From: Gracilaria caudata
Taxonomy: Eukaryota > Rhodophyta > Florideophyceae > Gracilariales > Gracilariaceae
Direction of reading: 5' to 3'
Length of the DNA: 26,149 bases
Assembly (NCBI GenBank): GCA_030374735.1
Contig: JASCIV010000289.1
Span: 1-26,149, forward strand
The notes beneath the pieces are model-generated. The model saw nothing but the letters and a program-made list of their open reading frames with translations. It was not told where the DNA came from and did no database searches. The position numbers and the translations under genes are program-made. Below, piece by piece: positions 8,601 to 16,131 of the stretch. Every line of letters starts with the position of its first letter. Positions within the stretch are counted from its first letter, which is position 1.

Positions 8601-9855
8601 GATCGGGAGGGTGTGCAGCCTCAGATGCTTCGTCGGGTTGTGGCATTGGAGCAGCTGAAAGCTTTGCTTCACTGCCTTTTTCGTCAGTCATTCGATCCTT
8701 AACGTCAGGACTGGAATCTGCTACACCCGTTTTTGTAGGGACAAGGGGCTCCTCCGAAATTAGCTCTCCGGTTTCTGAGTCCTCTTCAGCAGCAGCAACC
8801 TTTCTTCGTTTTCGGGACGTAAGCTTGCGAACACGTTGTTCAGAATGGTCCGATCGATAGTCATGCAATGGTTCGGAGTCATCGCCGCTCTGCGCAAAGG
8901 AATCATTCGATGCAGAAGGTAGACGTCGTTTGCGTCGTTTGTGCCTCCCAAGCTTGGCTTTCTCTGTTGCTCTCGCACGCAGGGGTGTGGACTCACGACT
9001 GGGCTCTTGCGTTGATATCAATTCGTGCGTGCTGTGATCATCCTCGTCATGAACATCATGGCGAGAATTCCTGGAGCGACGTCTGCGTTTGGATGACTCC
9101 CGCGACTTTCTCGAAACTCTGGGGACATCAGAAGAATCTGCACGAGCATCTAGTTCATGGTGAGGATGTCGCAGAGATTGATGCGTGTCGCGGTTGCGTC
9201 GCTTCGAGCGATGCGAAGATTGAGAGGGTTGATGGTCCTGAGGAAGCTCGTACTCATCTGGGGCTCTGACGCGCAACTTAAGTTTGATAGAACCAAATGA
9301 GTTTGAGGCAGATGAGCCGCTCTTATTCTTGCGAATACGTTCCCTATTCGCCTTCTTAATAGATGCGGCAGATGGCGGCGCGGGGATACTGTCTTCGATG
9401 CGCGACGAATGTGATACAGAGATTGGAGTGGTCCTTGGACGCTTTGGGGTACGAGTATGGGCAGCAGAAGGAGCGCCGGATGGGGACGAAGGGGAGTGGG
9501 AGCTTGTAGCAGCGTGCTGTTGAGAAGGCGTTTCGTGTTGTGATTCGTGCTGATGGGAGAGAGCGCTCTCAGTGGTGGGATGCACGGCAGGAAGCGAGAA
9601 ACGCCGGTCGGAGATTGCCTCGAGATACCTGTCGAGAGCTTCGACGTCGTCAACCTCAGACTGAAAGCCCATTGATGCCAAGATGATTGCTGGTTTAGTT
9701 TGCGAGGAGTGTAATGTGTGGCTGGAGGGAAAAGGAGGGGCGGAAGACTGGACGGGTTGAGCGGGAAGAGTAGCGGAAGCGGTGAATTGGGAATGTATTT
9801 GGTCGAGTTGGGCACTTAAGCGCTCAACAGCAGCTAGGTATGAGGAAGAAGACAT
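2617..9855 (-). CDS. SET2/SETD2-type histone-lysine methyltransferase (AWS-SET-post-SET)
   Basis: A 2412-residue nuclear protein in one exon. By family it should methylate histone H3, most likely Lys36, using S-adenosylmethionine during transcription. Residues 1-400 are disordered and rich in Ser, Arg and Lys. Residues about 410-1090 are helical with no domain I recognise. The AWS zinc module starts at Cys1104/Cys1106 and includes ECVPGECGAGSYC. The SET domain follows with KGVGL (1170-1174), RFLNHSCDPN (NHSC at 1236-1239), ETQKW and FDY with Tyr1274. The post-SET motif CVCGSSKC uses Cys1286, 1288 and 1293. ETQKW and the AWS wording favour SETD2 over ASH1. The C-terminal 1100 residues are charged and disordered and contain a 5-residue repeat array. 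No WW, SRI or CW domain is seen. Oddity: the usual NHSCxPNC reads NHSCDPNA (Ala1243), losing a zinc ligand. Start ATG at 9855, stop TAG at 2617. Confidence 0.93.
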   Translation of the reverse strand: MSSSSYLAAVERLSAQLDQIHSQFTASATLPAQPVQSSAPPFPSSHTLHSSQTKPAIILASMGFQSEVDDVEALDRYLEAISDRRFSLPAVHPTTESALSHQHESQHETPSQQHAATSSHSPSSPSGAPSAAHTRTPKRPRTTPISVSHSSRIEDSIPAPPSAASIKKANRERIRKNKSGSSASNSFGSIKLKLRVRAPDEYELPQDHQPSQSSHRSKRRNRDTHQSLRHPHHELDARADSSDVPRVSRKSRESSKRRRRSRNSRHDVHDEDDHSTHELISTQEPSRESTPLRARATEKAKLGRHKRRKRRLPSASNDSFAQSGDDSEPLHDYRSDHSEQRVRKLTSRKRRKVAAAEEDSETGELISEEPLVPTKTGVADSSPDVKDRMTDEKGSEAKLSAAPMPQPDEASEAAHPPDPLASLLSFARKPGSLSPVEGMSKSDIIKRTQSLATIPGCEQFEDFNLFRYCRALCHHHKQALESLKANYDGHILNGKQFDALSYDIDDPMWRDWLAKDGHSSDRCPPGLPKMFDAIQFIRRLLEVISDSDDDIAESFMERWYDEGLTVDLANLTLSMLQFWYHAAHEKGENEENYSELLDWAIRLAISIVIYELSPLSFISRVKNVRPNNLFITSLNSSATDEHPVSFEKLLSFSMEFLQGCPSSLGKECRKSVSELMQVFLLRSGIPWDDGSPQREHWERIHEGSRELPQALCQREFFWSNPFSKALLQVRREPLSGDTCFDIGFLVNIVSSPLFMRELLQNQSKCLGLLCDVMTKSLGVISRDPLMAFRTVLNERKNFPSVPTLLDLIQTLMSSAVVQRELLATEVKIKDLFLDSVNWLLIRSARMGSNVRFQDKLETLAENGLLCSREIDVIVDEPVSSNAIDEEKVMTRQRLLAFNAILLASMGKSLEDGSRDMSQMNTLKAFLRSKAGCTRNRRRTWEVVLRIQGGLDDHYVDSGVKQNVLSPQERNHFSMVVEAIRKHFQKCPTENSKTPGSIDEKSSSSMEVVLPRKRISTICFPALTTNSLLCHAASQRNGYFDLDTDPHFLRLVQNVMKEEAQQTLARFDPESEYAWKWVRLQRKNAYVDGARDLLEKNDRALGQKCTCLPGIAKEKRDGSENRVACSNGLCENRHLRIECVPGECGAGSYCQNQRLQRLEYAKYKMVSFSNKGVGLVADEEIRTGDLIGEYQGEVISMETFRERMREYQGERHFYFMTLTNKLVIDASRKSQATRFLNHSCDPNAETQKWNAGGEPRVGIYAIRDIAKGEEITFDYGARSIEKGSAPCVCGSSKCRGTLTSKQEELSFKASSSKTPKLDEDAMEKASDPQGKSVVGGQQGESDVEGIVHAKIDGAKSDLRRAAELGRLAGDKEQEQRALNETQLSPGAKRRLRIWRETIGRLNRSKASTSRIDDEVDSTVRIPRRNKFAAANATDFERVSSVRDDQRRRSDSYPESAKDIEAKLMTAGSSSLSMPRVPRRSSVVADLRPRVPLSKPSGIVGIAQKFSESSLEKKIDPERPLSRVALIGREKGFQPSTRHKRKPLKPKVKQRMKTRKEGSDNDSMGEYSTASEAEPVMDEEPFSPSQLPDGQGARSDDEFVAESPLDPLHVHREDRKAVDQYHHEQSKQDGPSQQRKEKRESGSVPKPFTADNSRSGHGQNLERASRLPVFPSQDLERGHVSGRKADQLRYSHGSNGIRSAEFTATDSREPHVDRDRVGLREAHDNRPLNLGRDSRDNRMSPRPRLKDRPEREDDYHDRNPHFSHEPFRRNSPRLSRERDSMWDFGRNRVERPRFSDVGRNEPFHRQERYIPRDRGYSQGYGESRYRERQRWADAIREEPVRGRDIGKRPSDFARTRPSNEMLLQNRDHPPRDRPPRDRPPRDHPPRDHPPRGHPPRDHPPRDHPPRDHPLRDHPLRDLPPRDHQARDHPLRDHQARDHPLRDHPLRDHPLRDHPLRDHPLRDHPLRDHQAGDHALRDHPPRDRPPRLTQKESRSRFETEPVGDERKFEQNGDRALEDASERRKSDNAEPTGGKSAQDASVQKGHQSPEFADRGRRERSGSRFSQTLAKSVSPSKASMETRPNNNADGVSDSKPSAPTQRRLDSKPESKAVREPEATRKDRVGVVRKGTDETHEIRAARASLGASSQDGSQPALETTKSTRFQQASETVDAPPKPKQSAQAAEHPGIDASRSARSQLLQKGSESKIDETKSDNVTLHEQKEVQDTAKRSAGKEEMRRSRFQADELRFGSNKRAARDGDSNEKLGLGQTKRRRRESDDRGHDVIGKKSGATVGRGSQGGRDGLGKQFSRYAEPRVGNEHDRRDKWRVLDGHEGYEEGGFRRRSSEGRREERKRFRHRSPIRASKKKKKSGRDGGRASGGGDKNREEGRRNQPHAPVVRGSTRQDLRSLLSKGRAGE
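3903..4263 (-). repeat. 15-bp coding minisatellite, about 24 units
   Basis: A tandem array with a 15-bp period inside the SET2-type gene. On the plus strand the unit is close to GAGTGGATGGTCTCG. On the coding strand it gives a pentapeptide, most often RDHPL or RDHPP, with variants RDRPP, RDHQA, RGHPP and GDHAL, at about residues 1865-1984. The period is a multiple of three and the unit lacks stop codons, so copy-number changes keep the reading frame, and other frames are open too. Variant units cluster: mostly PP at the N-terminal end, mostly PL at the C-terminal side, as expected from local duplication. Confidence 0.95.
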
Positions 9856-10629
9856 GAGGGAAGCGCAAGCGCAAAAGTGGTTCTAGAGGGGCGGCGACGA
9901 GGGAGAGTGGAAACGGCGGGTATTATGCCAAGAAACGACGGAGCGTGGTGGTGGGTGACGGATGCGTGAGCACGCGCGTCGTGAATGGCGACGCGCAATG
10001 GGTCGTCGGCGGAGGTTGGCCAATGGCGCCCTTGACGTAGGAGTGCGTTGGGGGTCAGGGCGAGGCGCACAACGTTGCACGTTGCACGTGCGACGAAGCC
10101 CAAACGCGCGTCGCCGCGCGCTGCTGCCATGAGCGTTACTTTGGTGCTAAAAAATCGGCAGATTTGCGTTTGAAATAACGCGCGAGCCGCGTTCAAGTTC
10201 AAACCCACCGCGAAGAGCTCTTCAGATGGCCTGGCCACCGCTGCCCGCGCAAATAGTCCACCGCGCCGCCGCCGCCGAGCCGTGCCATCGAAAACCAGAC
10301 TTGGACTCCCAATCCAACGGCGTCGAGCCATGCATACTTATGCATTCACCGAGACACTGACAGATCTCGCTGACGCCATCACGGCTGACCCATCTATATT
10401 TTCCCTTTTTTTGAAATACACGTGTACACTCTTCACCAGCTTTCGCTCCGTTTGCCAGTGCCTAACCAACACTTGGTGGCTCTACCTGGAATTTCCTCAT
10501 CCTCACCACCAACCCTCCTCAAGCGCATGTGCCACTGCGACGGTATCATAGTTGTCGTTCCCGCCACCTACTTCCGTCCCTTTCTTTCGAATCCATACCG
10601 ACCTCGCTTCTCTTTGCACTCTCGCAGCG
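9856..10629. promoter_or_regulatory. Divergent intergenic promoter region (SET2-type gene / NUP98)
   Basis: The methyltransferase starts leftward at 9855 and NUP98 starts rightward at 10630, so these roughly 770 bp must contain both 5' ends. Two CACGTG boxes are present, at 10085-10090 within a run of repeated GTTGCACGTTGCACGTG, and at 10419-10424. CTATATTTT near 10394 could act as a TATA-like element for NUP98. A 165-codon frame on the minus strand (9834-10331) begins with ATG but resembles nothing I know and overlaps the methyltransferase start, so I treat it as chance. Promoter function is inferred from gene orientation. Confidence 0.55.
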
Positions 10630-13398
10630 ATGTCTGCGTTCGGCGGGGGCTTTGGTCAGCCATCCCCCTTCGGCAACTCGGCCTTCGGCTCCTCTGCGCC
10701 AACATTCGGCGCCAGCAGCTCTTTCGGCGCTCAGAGCAACGCGCTTTTCGGCCAGTCGCAGTCCTCCTTCGGCGCTTTTGGCCAGTCTTCAGGCTTTGGT
10801 TCTTCAGGTGCCTTTGGATCTAACTCTGTCTTCGGCGCACAGTCCGCACCAGCCTTTGGAAATACCTTCGGTTCAAGCTCTTTTGGAAACAACACCTTTG
10901 CTTCCACTCCTGCTTTCGGCGCGTCTCAGCCTGCGTTTGGTTCTTCTTCAGCCTTTGGCGGCGGTTCCTCCCTCTTTGGCGCTCAGCAGAACAGCGGTTT
11001 CGGATCATCGGCTCCGGCCTTTGGGCAGTCCCAGTCTTCATGGCAACAGAGCGGCGGTGTCTTTGGGTCCGGCAACACTTTCGCCAGTAACACTGGCGGC
11101 GGCCTCTTCGGGAACAACAGCGGTGGCAATTCCCTCTTTGGCTCCCAGAGTGCTCCTGCCTTCGGTTCTACGGCTCAGCCTCAACAAGGCACAAAAGGCG
11201 TTAATTGGCAGCTTACGGTTGAGTACGAAAACTCTGGCACTCAAAAGTACAATAGCATTACCATGATGCAACCGTTTCGGGGCAAGTCAGTAGAGGAACT
11301 GCGCTTTGAGGATTATGCAATGGGAAACACAGGAAATCAGGCAAGTGGTGGCGCCGTCTTTGGATCTCAACCACAGAATAGTGTGTTTGGTGCCAGCCAG
11401 TCCGCCTTTGGCAGCGGGAGCGCGTTTGGTAGCACATCTGGCTTTGGTAGCAATAGTGCTTTTGGATCATCTACGGGTTCAGGGTTTGGCAGCCAAGGAT
11501 TTGGGCAAAGCTCCAGCGGGTCTGCTGCATTCTCAAGTAACGCCTTTGGACAGAGTTCGAATACATTCGGAGCCCCGTCGACTGGGTTCGGGAGTACATT
11601 TGGGAGTGGGTCAGGGGGTGGTTTTGGAACAAACAATCAACAACCAGGCAGTGGTTTTGGCCAGTCCAATGCATTTGGTAATGCAAGTCAACCGAACATG
11701 TTCAACGCAAACCAAAATTCTGGAAACTTGTTCGGCAACACTGGCTCTGGGTTTGGGACAGGATCGCAACCCACGGGGTTGTTTGGAACTCAACCAAACC
11801 AGTTTGGAGCTCCTCAGCAAGGACTATTTGGAAATCAGGGTGTCGGGAATCAAGCACCGTCGAACACAGGGGTTGGGTTCGGTGCTTCAGGCGGTATATT
11901 TGGCCAGTCGTCCTCCGGGGGTTTCAATTTCGGCTCCGGGTTGAACCAAAACCAACAGCAGCCAACTGTCAACCCTTCATTTGGAGCAAGCCACCCTCAA
12001 GTAGGGGGACAACAAGGAGCGCAACCAACCCTTCCAGAAACGTATCAAGCAGTCACTCAACATCATGGATCCACTGTGGCTCCAGTTGGCGCTAATTATG
12101 GTACTGTTCTTCATAACTTGCAAGTAATTCAGGCGAAAGTAGACGAACAACAGAGGATTCTCGCAGAACAAGCGAGGCAAAACGCGAAGAACGCTCCGAA
12201 ACCACAGGGAAGCGCTTCGATTGTGGTTCTGCCGTCTCCCTCTTTGGTGAAGATGGCGTCCACCCGTGATTCCGTTTCTAGGACTCAAGGTCTAATTGCC
12301 CGTACTCCCTTTCGAACAAAAATGCGAGGCTCTGTTGCTCGTATGAGCGAGCTTGCGGGTTATACTCCGAGAATATCCGGTACGCCGATTCGCGAGAAGG
12401 ATAGTACTGATGATACGAATGCGGACGGGAATAAGTCTGTGTCTACAACTCCTGCTTCCATGAAACTAACACCGCTGTTCACCCCAAAGCAGTTCAGCGT
12501 AGCGAGGCGAAGAGCATCTCGACTTTCTGATGGCGTAACCCCGATGCGGTCCTCAAGAATGTTACCCTTGCCTTCGGTTTCTAAGGAAAATAGACTTAGT
12601 CCTAGGCTTAGACAGTCAGATTACGAAGAGGACGTCGAGATTGTACAATCGAGCACTGTAACTCCGCGAAGATCTTTAACTTTGCAAACAGGGACAAAGA
12701 AAGAGACGTACTACATGAAGAGCAATGATGTGAAAGGAGATGACCAAGATAATAACAATCACCATTTGAATTCGGCAGCAAAACCTGTTGGCATTCTCAG
12801 GAAACCGAAACGAGACGTAGATGATGAAGGCCCGCAAGAGCTCGACCAGAAGAACTACACAGGGCGATTGTCAAACAGCGAAGACTTTATGTGGGCGCAT
12901 CCTAGGCCATCAACTTGGAGCAAGAAGCAAGGTATTGATTCGGAGGAGCAATATATGCCTGAGAAGTACCTACCATTCTTGTCAAAGGAAGGTTTTTATA
13001 TGGAGCCTAGTCTGCCGGAACTGGCTGCGCGAGATATGACAGAGTTGCAGATGGTTGAAGGCTTTACGGTCGGGAGACATGGTCACGGGAAGATAGAATG
13101 GATAGAGCCAGTTGATGTTAGGGGTCTGGATCTAGATCTCGCGGTGGATATTCAAAAAGGTGAATTTGCAGTTTATCCGGAAAGGGACGCAGGTCAGTTA
13201 GATGCTGGGGCTCGAGTTACGTTGGAGAACATGTATAAGAAGAAGATGGGAAAGTCCTCCTCCGAAGAAGCAGAACTGGAAGCGCGTTACGAGAAAAAGC
13301 TGAAGTCCTTTTGTCACAAGAATGGTTTGAAATTTGTGGATTACAACTCGAAATCAGGTCGTTGGACGTTTGAAGTGCTTAACTTCTCTCAAAACTAA
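10630..13398 (+). CDS. NUP98: Nucleoporin NUP98 (FG/GLFG repeats, GLEBS, autoproteolytic domain)
   Basis: A 922-residue FG nucleoporin. NUP98 lines the central channel and cytoplasmic and nuclear faces of the nuclear pore, binds transport receptors, and anchors the mRNA-export factor Rae1/Gle2. Residues 1-185 and about 240-452 are FG repeats, with three GLFG copies. Between them, residues about 188-232 form a GLEBS motif (SITMMQ, then KSVEELRFEDY), the Rae1-binding hook. A charged linker includes a short helical stretch. Residues about 775-922 are the autoproteolytic, NUP88/82-binding domain (GFTVGRHGHGKIEW, ending in WTFEVLNFSQN). The scissile HFS of the family reads NFS here, and the protein stops three residues after Phe919. 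No NUP96 sequence follows. I chose the ATG at 10630 because translation from it begins MSAFGGGFGQ; the frame is open further upstream but has no ATG. CTTTGCACTCTCGCAG just before the ATG could be a 5' UTR splice acceptor. Confidence 0.95.
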   Translation: MSAFGGGFGQPSPFGNSAFGSSAPTFGASSSFGAQSNALFGQSQSSFGAFGQSSGFGSSGAFGSNSVFGAQSAPAFGNTFGSSSFGNNTFASTPAFGASQPAFGSSSAFGGGSSLFGAQQNSGFGSSAPAFGQSQSSWQQSGGVFGSGNTFASNTGGGLFGNNSGGNSLFGSQSAPAFGSTAQPQQGTKGVNWQLTVEYENSGTQKYNSITMMQPFRGKSVEELRFEDYAMGNTGNQASGGAVFGSQPQNSVFGASQSAFGSGSAFGSTSGFGSNSAFGSSTGSGFGSQGFGQSSSGSAAFSSNAFGQSSNTFGAPSTGFGSTFGSGSGGGFGTNNQQPGSGFGQSNAFGNASQPNMFNANQNSGNLFGNTGSGFGTGSQPTGLFGTQPNQFGAPQQGLFGNQGVGNQAPSNTGVGFGASGGIFGQSSSGGFNFGSGLNQNQQQPTVNPSFGASHPQVGGQQGAQPTLPETYQAVTQHHGSTVAPVGANYGTVLHNLQVIQAKVDEQQRILAEQARQNAKNAPKPQGSASIVVLPSPSLVKMASTRDSVSRTQGLIARTPFRTKMRGSVARMSELAGYTPRISGTPIREKDSTDDTNADGNKSVSTTPASMKLTPLFTPKQFSVARRRASRLSDGVTPMRSSRMLPLPSVSKENRLSPRLRQSDYEEDVEIVQSSTVTPRRSLTLQTGTKKETYYMKSNDVKGDDQDNNNHHLNSAAKPVGILRKPKRDVDDEGPQELDQKNYTGRLSNSEDFMWAHPRPSTWSKKQGIDSEEQYMPEKYLPFLSKEGFYMEPSLPELAARDMTELQMVEGFTVGRHGHGKIEWIEPVDVRGLDLDLAVDIQKGEFAVYPERDAGQLDAGARVTLENMYKKKMGKSSSEEAELEARYEKKLKSFCHKNGLKFVDYNSKSGRWTFEVLNFSQN

Positions 13399-13670
13399 GT
13401 CATCCTTTTGTTTTACTCCGAACCTAGCCAATGCTATACTTCAATCATGAGTTTCGACTCAAACATGGTAGTTCCAAATCACTTAACAGATTCTAGCTCA
13501 TCGGGATCTAGCTTAACTTCAATAGCTTTGTACAGATAGCATAACACCACCATCTCTGCTTTCAAGAGCCGAAATACCCTTTACCCAAGCGCTATTTGCT
13601 CAAATACTCCGTCACTGGGATTCTGTCACCTGTAGTCCAAGTGCCCATTCTCTTATAAAAATTCAACAGT
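13399..13670. other. Short intergenic region between convergent genes
   Basis: A 272-bp gap between the stop codons of NUP98 (plus) and the eIF4B-like gene (minus). It must hold both 3' ends. It is AT-richer than the genes and has no notable open frame. I could not pick out reliable polyadenylation signals. Confidence 0.5.
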
Positions 13671-15101
13671 TCACGCATCTGTCATAGCGGGAGCGAGTGG
13701 TCTTTCGGTATTATGACCCTCCTCCTTTGCCGAAAATTCCTTGCTCGACTCTTTTTCGCCCTTGTTATCCTTTATCGAGGCGCGAGGGCCTTTCCGATTG
13801 AAACCCCTGCTAGAATGACGACGATTAGATCCAGCCGCGCGACGTTGATTAGAACGAACAGTGGTCCAATCGCTTTCACCATCATCCTGTGGAGAGGGGG
13901 CCTCGGGTGCAGTTTTCGCAGCATCCTCAGCGCCTTGTTCATGGGAACTGCTTTCTCGCGAGGCAGCTCTTCGTGGAGAGCTTGTCTTCGCTTCAATTGG
14001 ATGAGAACGCTCTCTTGCTGCTCCCCAGTCTCTACCACTTGGTGCCGTGTTTTGCTTGGTGGGAGAAGTCTCCAAATCATGAGCACGCTGTCGACTTCTC
14101 CTTTCAGTAACACCGGGAGTGTCTCGACGCCAGTTCTCCCGGGACATTGAGGATTCTTTCTCAGTAGGAAGTTTTCCGTCGTCTGTACCGCTGCTTAGTT
14201 CATCCAACTTAGCTCCACGTCGGTCAGAAAAGTCAATGTTGCGAACAGCTCTTCGCGCTTTCTCCAACTCAGGCTCAATCGGCCCCTTTCTGGAGGACCA
14301 ATCCACCTCTGGCTGCTGGCGCGGAAAAGTAGACTCCACCGGGCGTCTTCGCACATCCGCCCAATCCCCTTCAGGATGACTCTTCGCGCTCTCAGCTTCG
14401 ACAGGACCTTTCCTAGCATTCCAATCCCGCTCTTGAGGCTCAGCTGCAAACTCAGCTTCAATCGGCCCCTTGCGAGTCGTCCAGTCCGCTGCTGGGGTAG
14501 ATGACGCGCCACCTGCATCCACTGGACGACGTACACCCCAGTCCGGCTCTGCCTTTTGTTGCGGAAACTCCGCTTCAATAGGTCCTTGTCGAGCACTGCT
14601 CCATTGATCATCGGATATTCTTCGCGCCGCGCCGAGCTCGGCCTCAACAGGGCCTTTACGTGCTCCCCAGTCGCGCTCGACATGGCTAGATTCAAAGGAA
14701 GACTCGACAGGACCTCTCCGCATACCTTCCCAATTACGTTCTGGAGCGGCAGCGTCTTCGGCGTCTTGAGGACCGCGACGCACATCACCCCAGTCTCGTT
14801 CCGGACCAGCGCCAAAAGTAGAACCGGAAGCCTCCTCTAAGGGTCCCCTCCGTGTCCAGTCTCGCTCATCGAAATCGGCGTCAGCGTCGTAGTTCCGGTC
14901 TCTGTGAGCTGACCTCTCCTTGTAGCCGCGCGAGTTATATTCCGGGCGCCCGCCAATAGCTTCCCATTCTTCGGGGGCTTTGGGAGCAGTAGGAAGGGAA
15001 GCGAGGTCGGGGTCAACTCCAGCAGTGGGTACATCTTGCGTGAATTCTGCGAGTGAAAGCACAACCTTCTTCTTGCCCTGACCGGGCTTCTTCTTCCCCA
15101 T
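13671..15101 (-). CDS. eIF4B-like translation initiation factor with Trp-Arg repeats, no RRM
   Basis: A 476-residue, highly charged protein. eIF4B proteins bind RNA and the 40S subunit and stimulate the eIF4A helicase during scanning. The N-terminus MGKKKPGQGKKK followed by LSLAEF (15-20) and LPTAP (36-40) resembles the start of animal eIF4B (KKxxGKTxSLxDF) and plant eIF4B (KKKKxxTLSEF, then LPTGP). From Trp82 to about residue 290 there are about ten imperfect repeats of 20-25 residues with the core DW-x-x-R(R/K)GP(V/I)E(A/S). They recall the DWxxARG repeats of yeast Tif3. Weaker copies follow, and ESDWTTVRS near the end recalls the Tif3 terminus. No RRM is present. I chose the ATG at 15101 because the upstream in-frame codons have no ATG and cross an apparent splice acceptor. 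The family assignment rests on short motifs, so it is less certain than the neighbours. Confidence 0.72.
   Translation of the reverse strand: MGKKKPGQGKKKVVLSLAEFTQDVPTAGVDPDLASLPTAPKAPEEWEAIGGRPEYNSRGYKERSAHRDRNYDADADFDERDWTRRGPLEEASGSTFGAGPERDWGDVRRGPQDAEDAAAPERNWEGMRRGPVESSFESSHVERDWGARKGPVEAELGAARRISDDQWSSARQGPIEAEFPQQKAEPDWGVRRPVDAGGASSTPAADWTTRKGPIEAEFAAEPQERDWNARKGPVEAESAKSHPEGDWADVRRRPVESTFPRQQPEVDWSSRKGPIEPELEKARRAVRNIDFSDRRGAKLDELSSGTDDGKLPTEKESSMSRENWRRDTPGVTERRSRQRAHDLETSPTKQNTAPSGRDWGAARERSHPIEAKTSSPRRAASRESSSHEQGAEDAAKTAPEAPSPQDDGESDWTTVRSNQRRAAGSNRRHSSRGFNRKGPRASIKDNKGEKESSKEFSAKEEGHNTERPLAPAMTDA
13990..14870 (-). repeat. Degenerate coding repeat array (DWxxRRGPVE units)
   Basis: About ten imperfect repeats of 60-75 bp within the eIF4B-like gene, followed by more diverged copies. 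The conserved core is Asp/Asn-Trp, then an Arg pair, Gly-Pro, Val/Ile-Glu. The units differ enough in spacer and sequence to be old, unlike the young-looking minisatellite in the SET2-type gene. Array edges are approximate. Confidence 0.8.
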
Positions 15102-15106
15102 TTTTT

Positions 15107-15138
15107 CTGGAAAGAACAAAGAGCAAGCTTATTCAGTA
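15107..15138 (-). other. Probable 3' splice site of a 5' UTR intron
   Basis: Immediately upstream of the eIF4B-like ATG, the minus strand reads a branch-like TACTGAAT, then a pyrimidine tract ending TTTGTTCTTTCCAG, then AAAAATG. This is a good acceptor with the AG six to seven bases before the start codon, so the gene probably has a non-coding first exon. The matching donor was not identified. Confidence 0.5.
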
Positions 15139-16131
15139 TTCAGAAACTGTAAAAAGCTCAGGAGGTTCCGTGGGATCGGGAACCTCGAAGAACAGCGTGA
15201 ACGGTGCGTCAAACTTAGCTTGGCGCCAAACCCAGTAACGATGCCCACCGGCGGCGTCATTTGTGCACAGCAAGTGGGCTACCAAGGCATTTGTATCAGC
15301 GGTCCCCGGTTGCCCTTGACCAGGGGGCCACTAAGTGGGCATTCTGCAAATCCAAAAATTAAGAAAAGGAAGCCCCATGAGCCAACAGATGCAAATAACA
15401 GCTTTTACCCATACGGGGCATACTATGAAGGCTCCGTATCATCATGATAATACCTTCGTAGGTTAGGTAGCACAAGATCGGGTGAAACCACTTCAGCGCA
15501 CCTGCAAAACGCTTTTGTTCCCAACCCCTCCTCCCCAAAAGTGCATTGTTTCCATTGATTCCAAGAGAACTTTGCGAAGTTGTATACCACCATCGCAAAA
15601 GGAAGATTCTGAAGACTTTTTCTCATGTCACACTGTTCCTCGAAGCGAACGGTCCTAAAATGAGTGTGGCTAAGCTTCAACCCCTTCCAGACTATCACTC
15701 GCCTCTGAAGGAGCATTTCTTCTGCGAAAAGAAAATTCGGGCTTAGTTCAACTACAGTGAACCGATACAACAACATCAAGGATATCTAGAGCCTTCCCTG
15801 ATTGGAAATACAGCTATGAAAGACGTCCTTCCCACATTACTGTTTAAGGCCAGTCGTAGCTGCACCCTTTTATATTTGGGTATCAAGTCCAATTGGACAT
15901 CGCTGGAAACCAGTATTTCTGGCCTAGCAAATCGGGGTGATGACACAGGATTGGAAAAGCTCCAGCGAGTAGAGAACACGACAAAAGATTGCACCACGAA
16001 AGGACCAACTCGAACTCTCAGAAAGCTTGAAACCCTGCAATTTCTTTTCCAACATCCCGGTAGGCTAATCTCTGTTGATCTCATGACTCAGATACGAATT
16101 CAAAGCCCCGAACTTGATCCCTATGCACGGA
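15108..16131. other. Upstream region of the eIF4B-like gene; possible unrecognised exon inside
   Basis: About 1 kb between the eIF4B-like start and the gamma-tubulin stop, both on the minus strand. It should hold the promoter and first exon of the former. A coding-like minus-strand stretch at 15133-15330 (no ATG) is described among the findings. Other frames, such as 15423-15776 on the minus strand and 15816-16385 on the plus strand, start with ATG but match no family I know, and the latter runs antisense into gamma-tubulin. I make no gene call. Confidence 0.4.

Noticed and set aside
9834..10331. 165-codon ATG frame on the minus strand in the divergent promoter
   Set aside because: It overlaps the methyltransferase start in another phase, occupies the space where two promoters must lie, and has no recognisable motif.
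10529..11266. Alternative plus-strand frame over the NUP98 repeats
   Set aside because: An Ala/Leu/Ser-rich shifted reading of the FG repeats; the NUP98 frame has GLEBS and the C-terminal domain.
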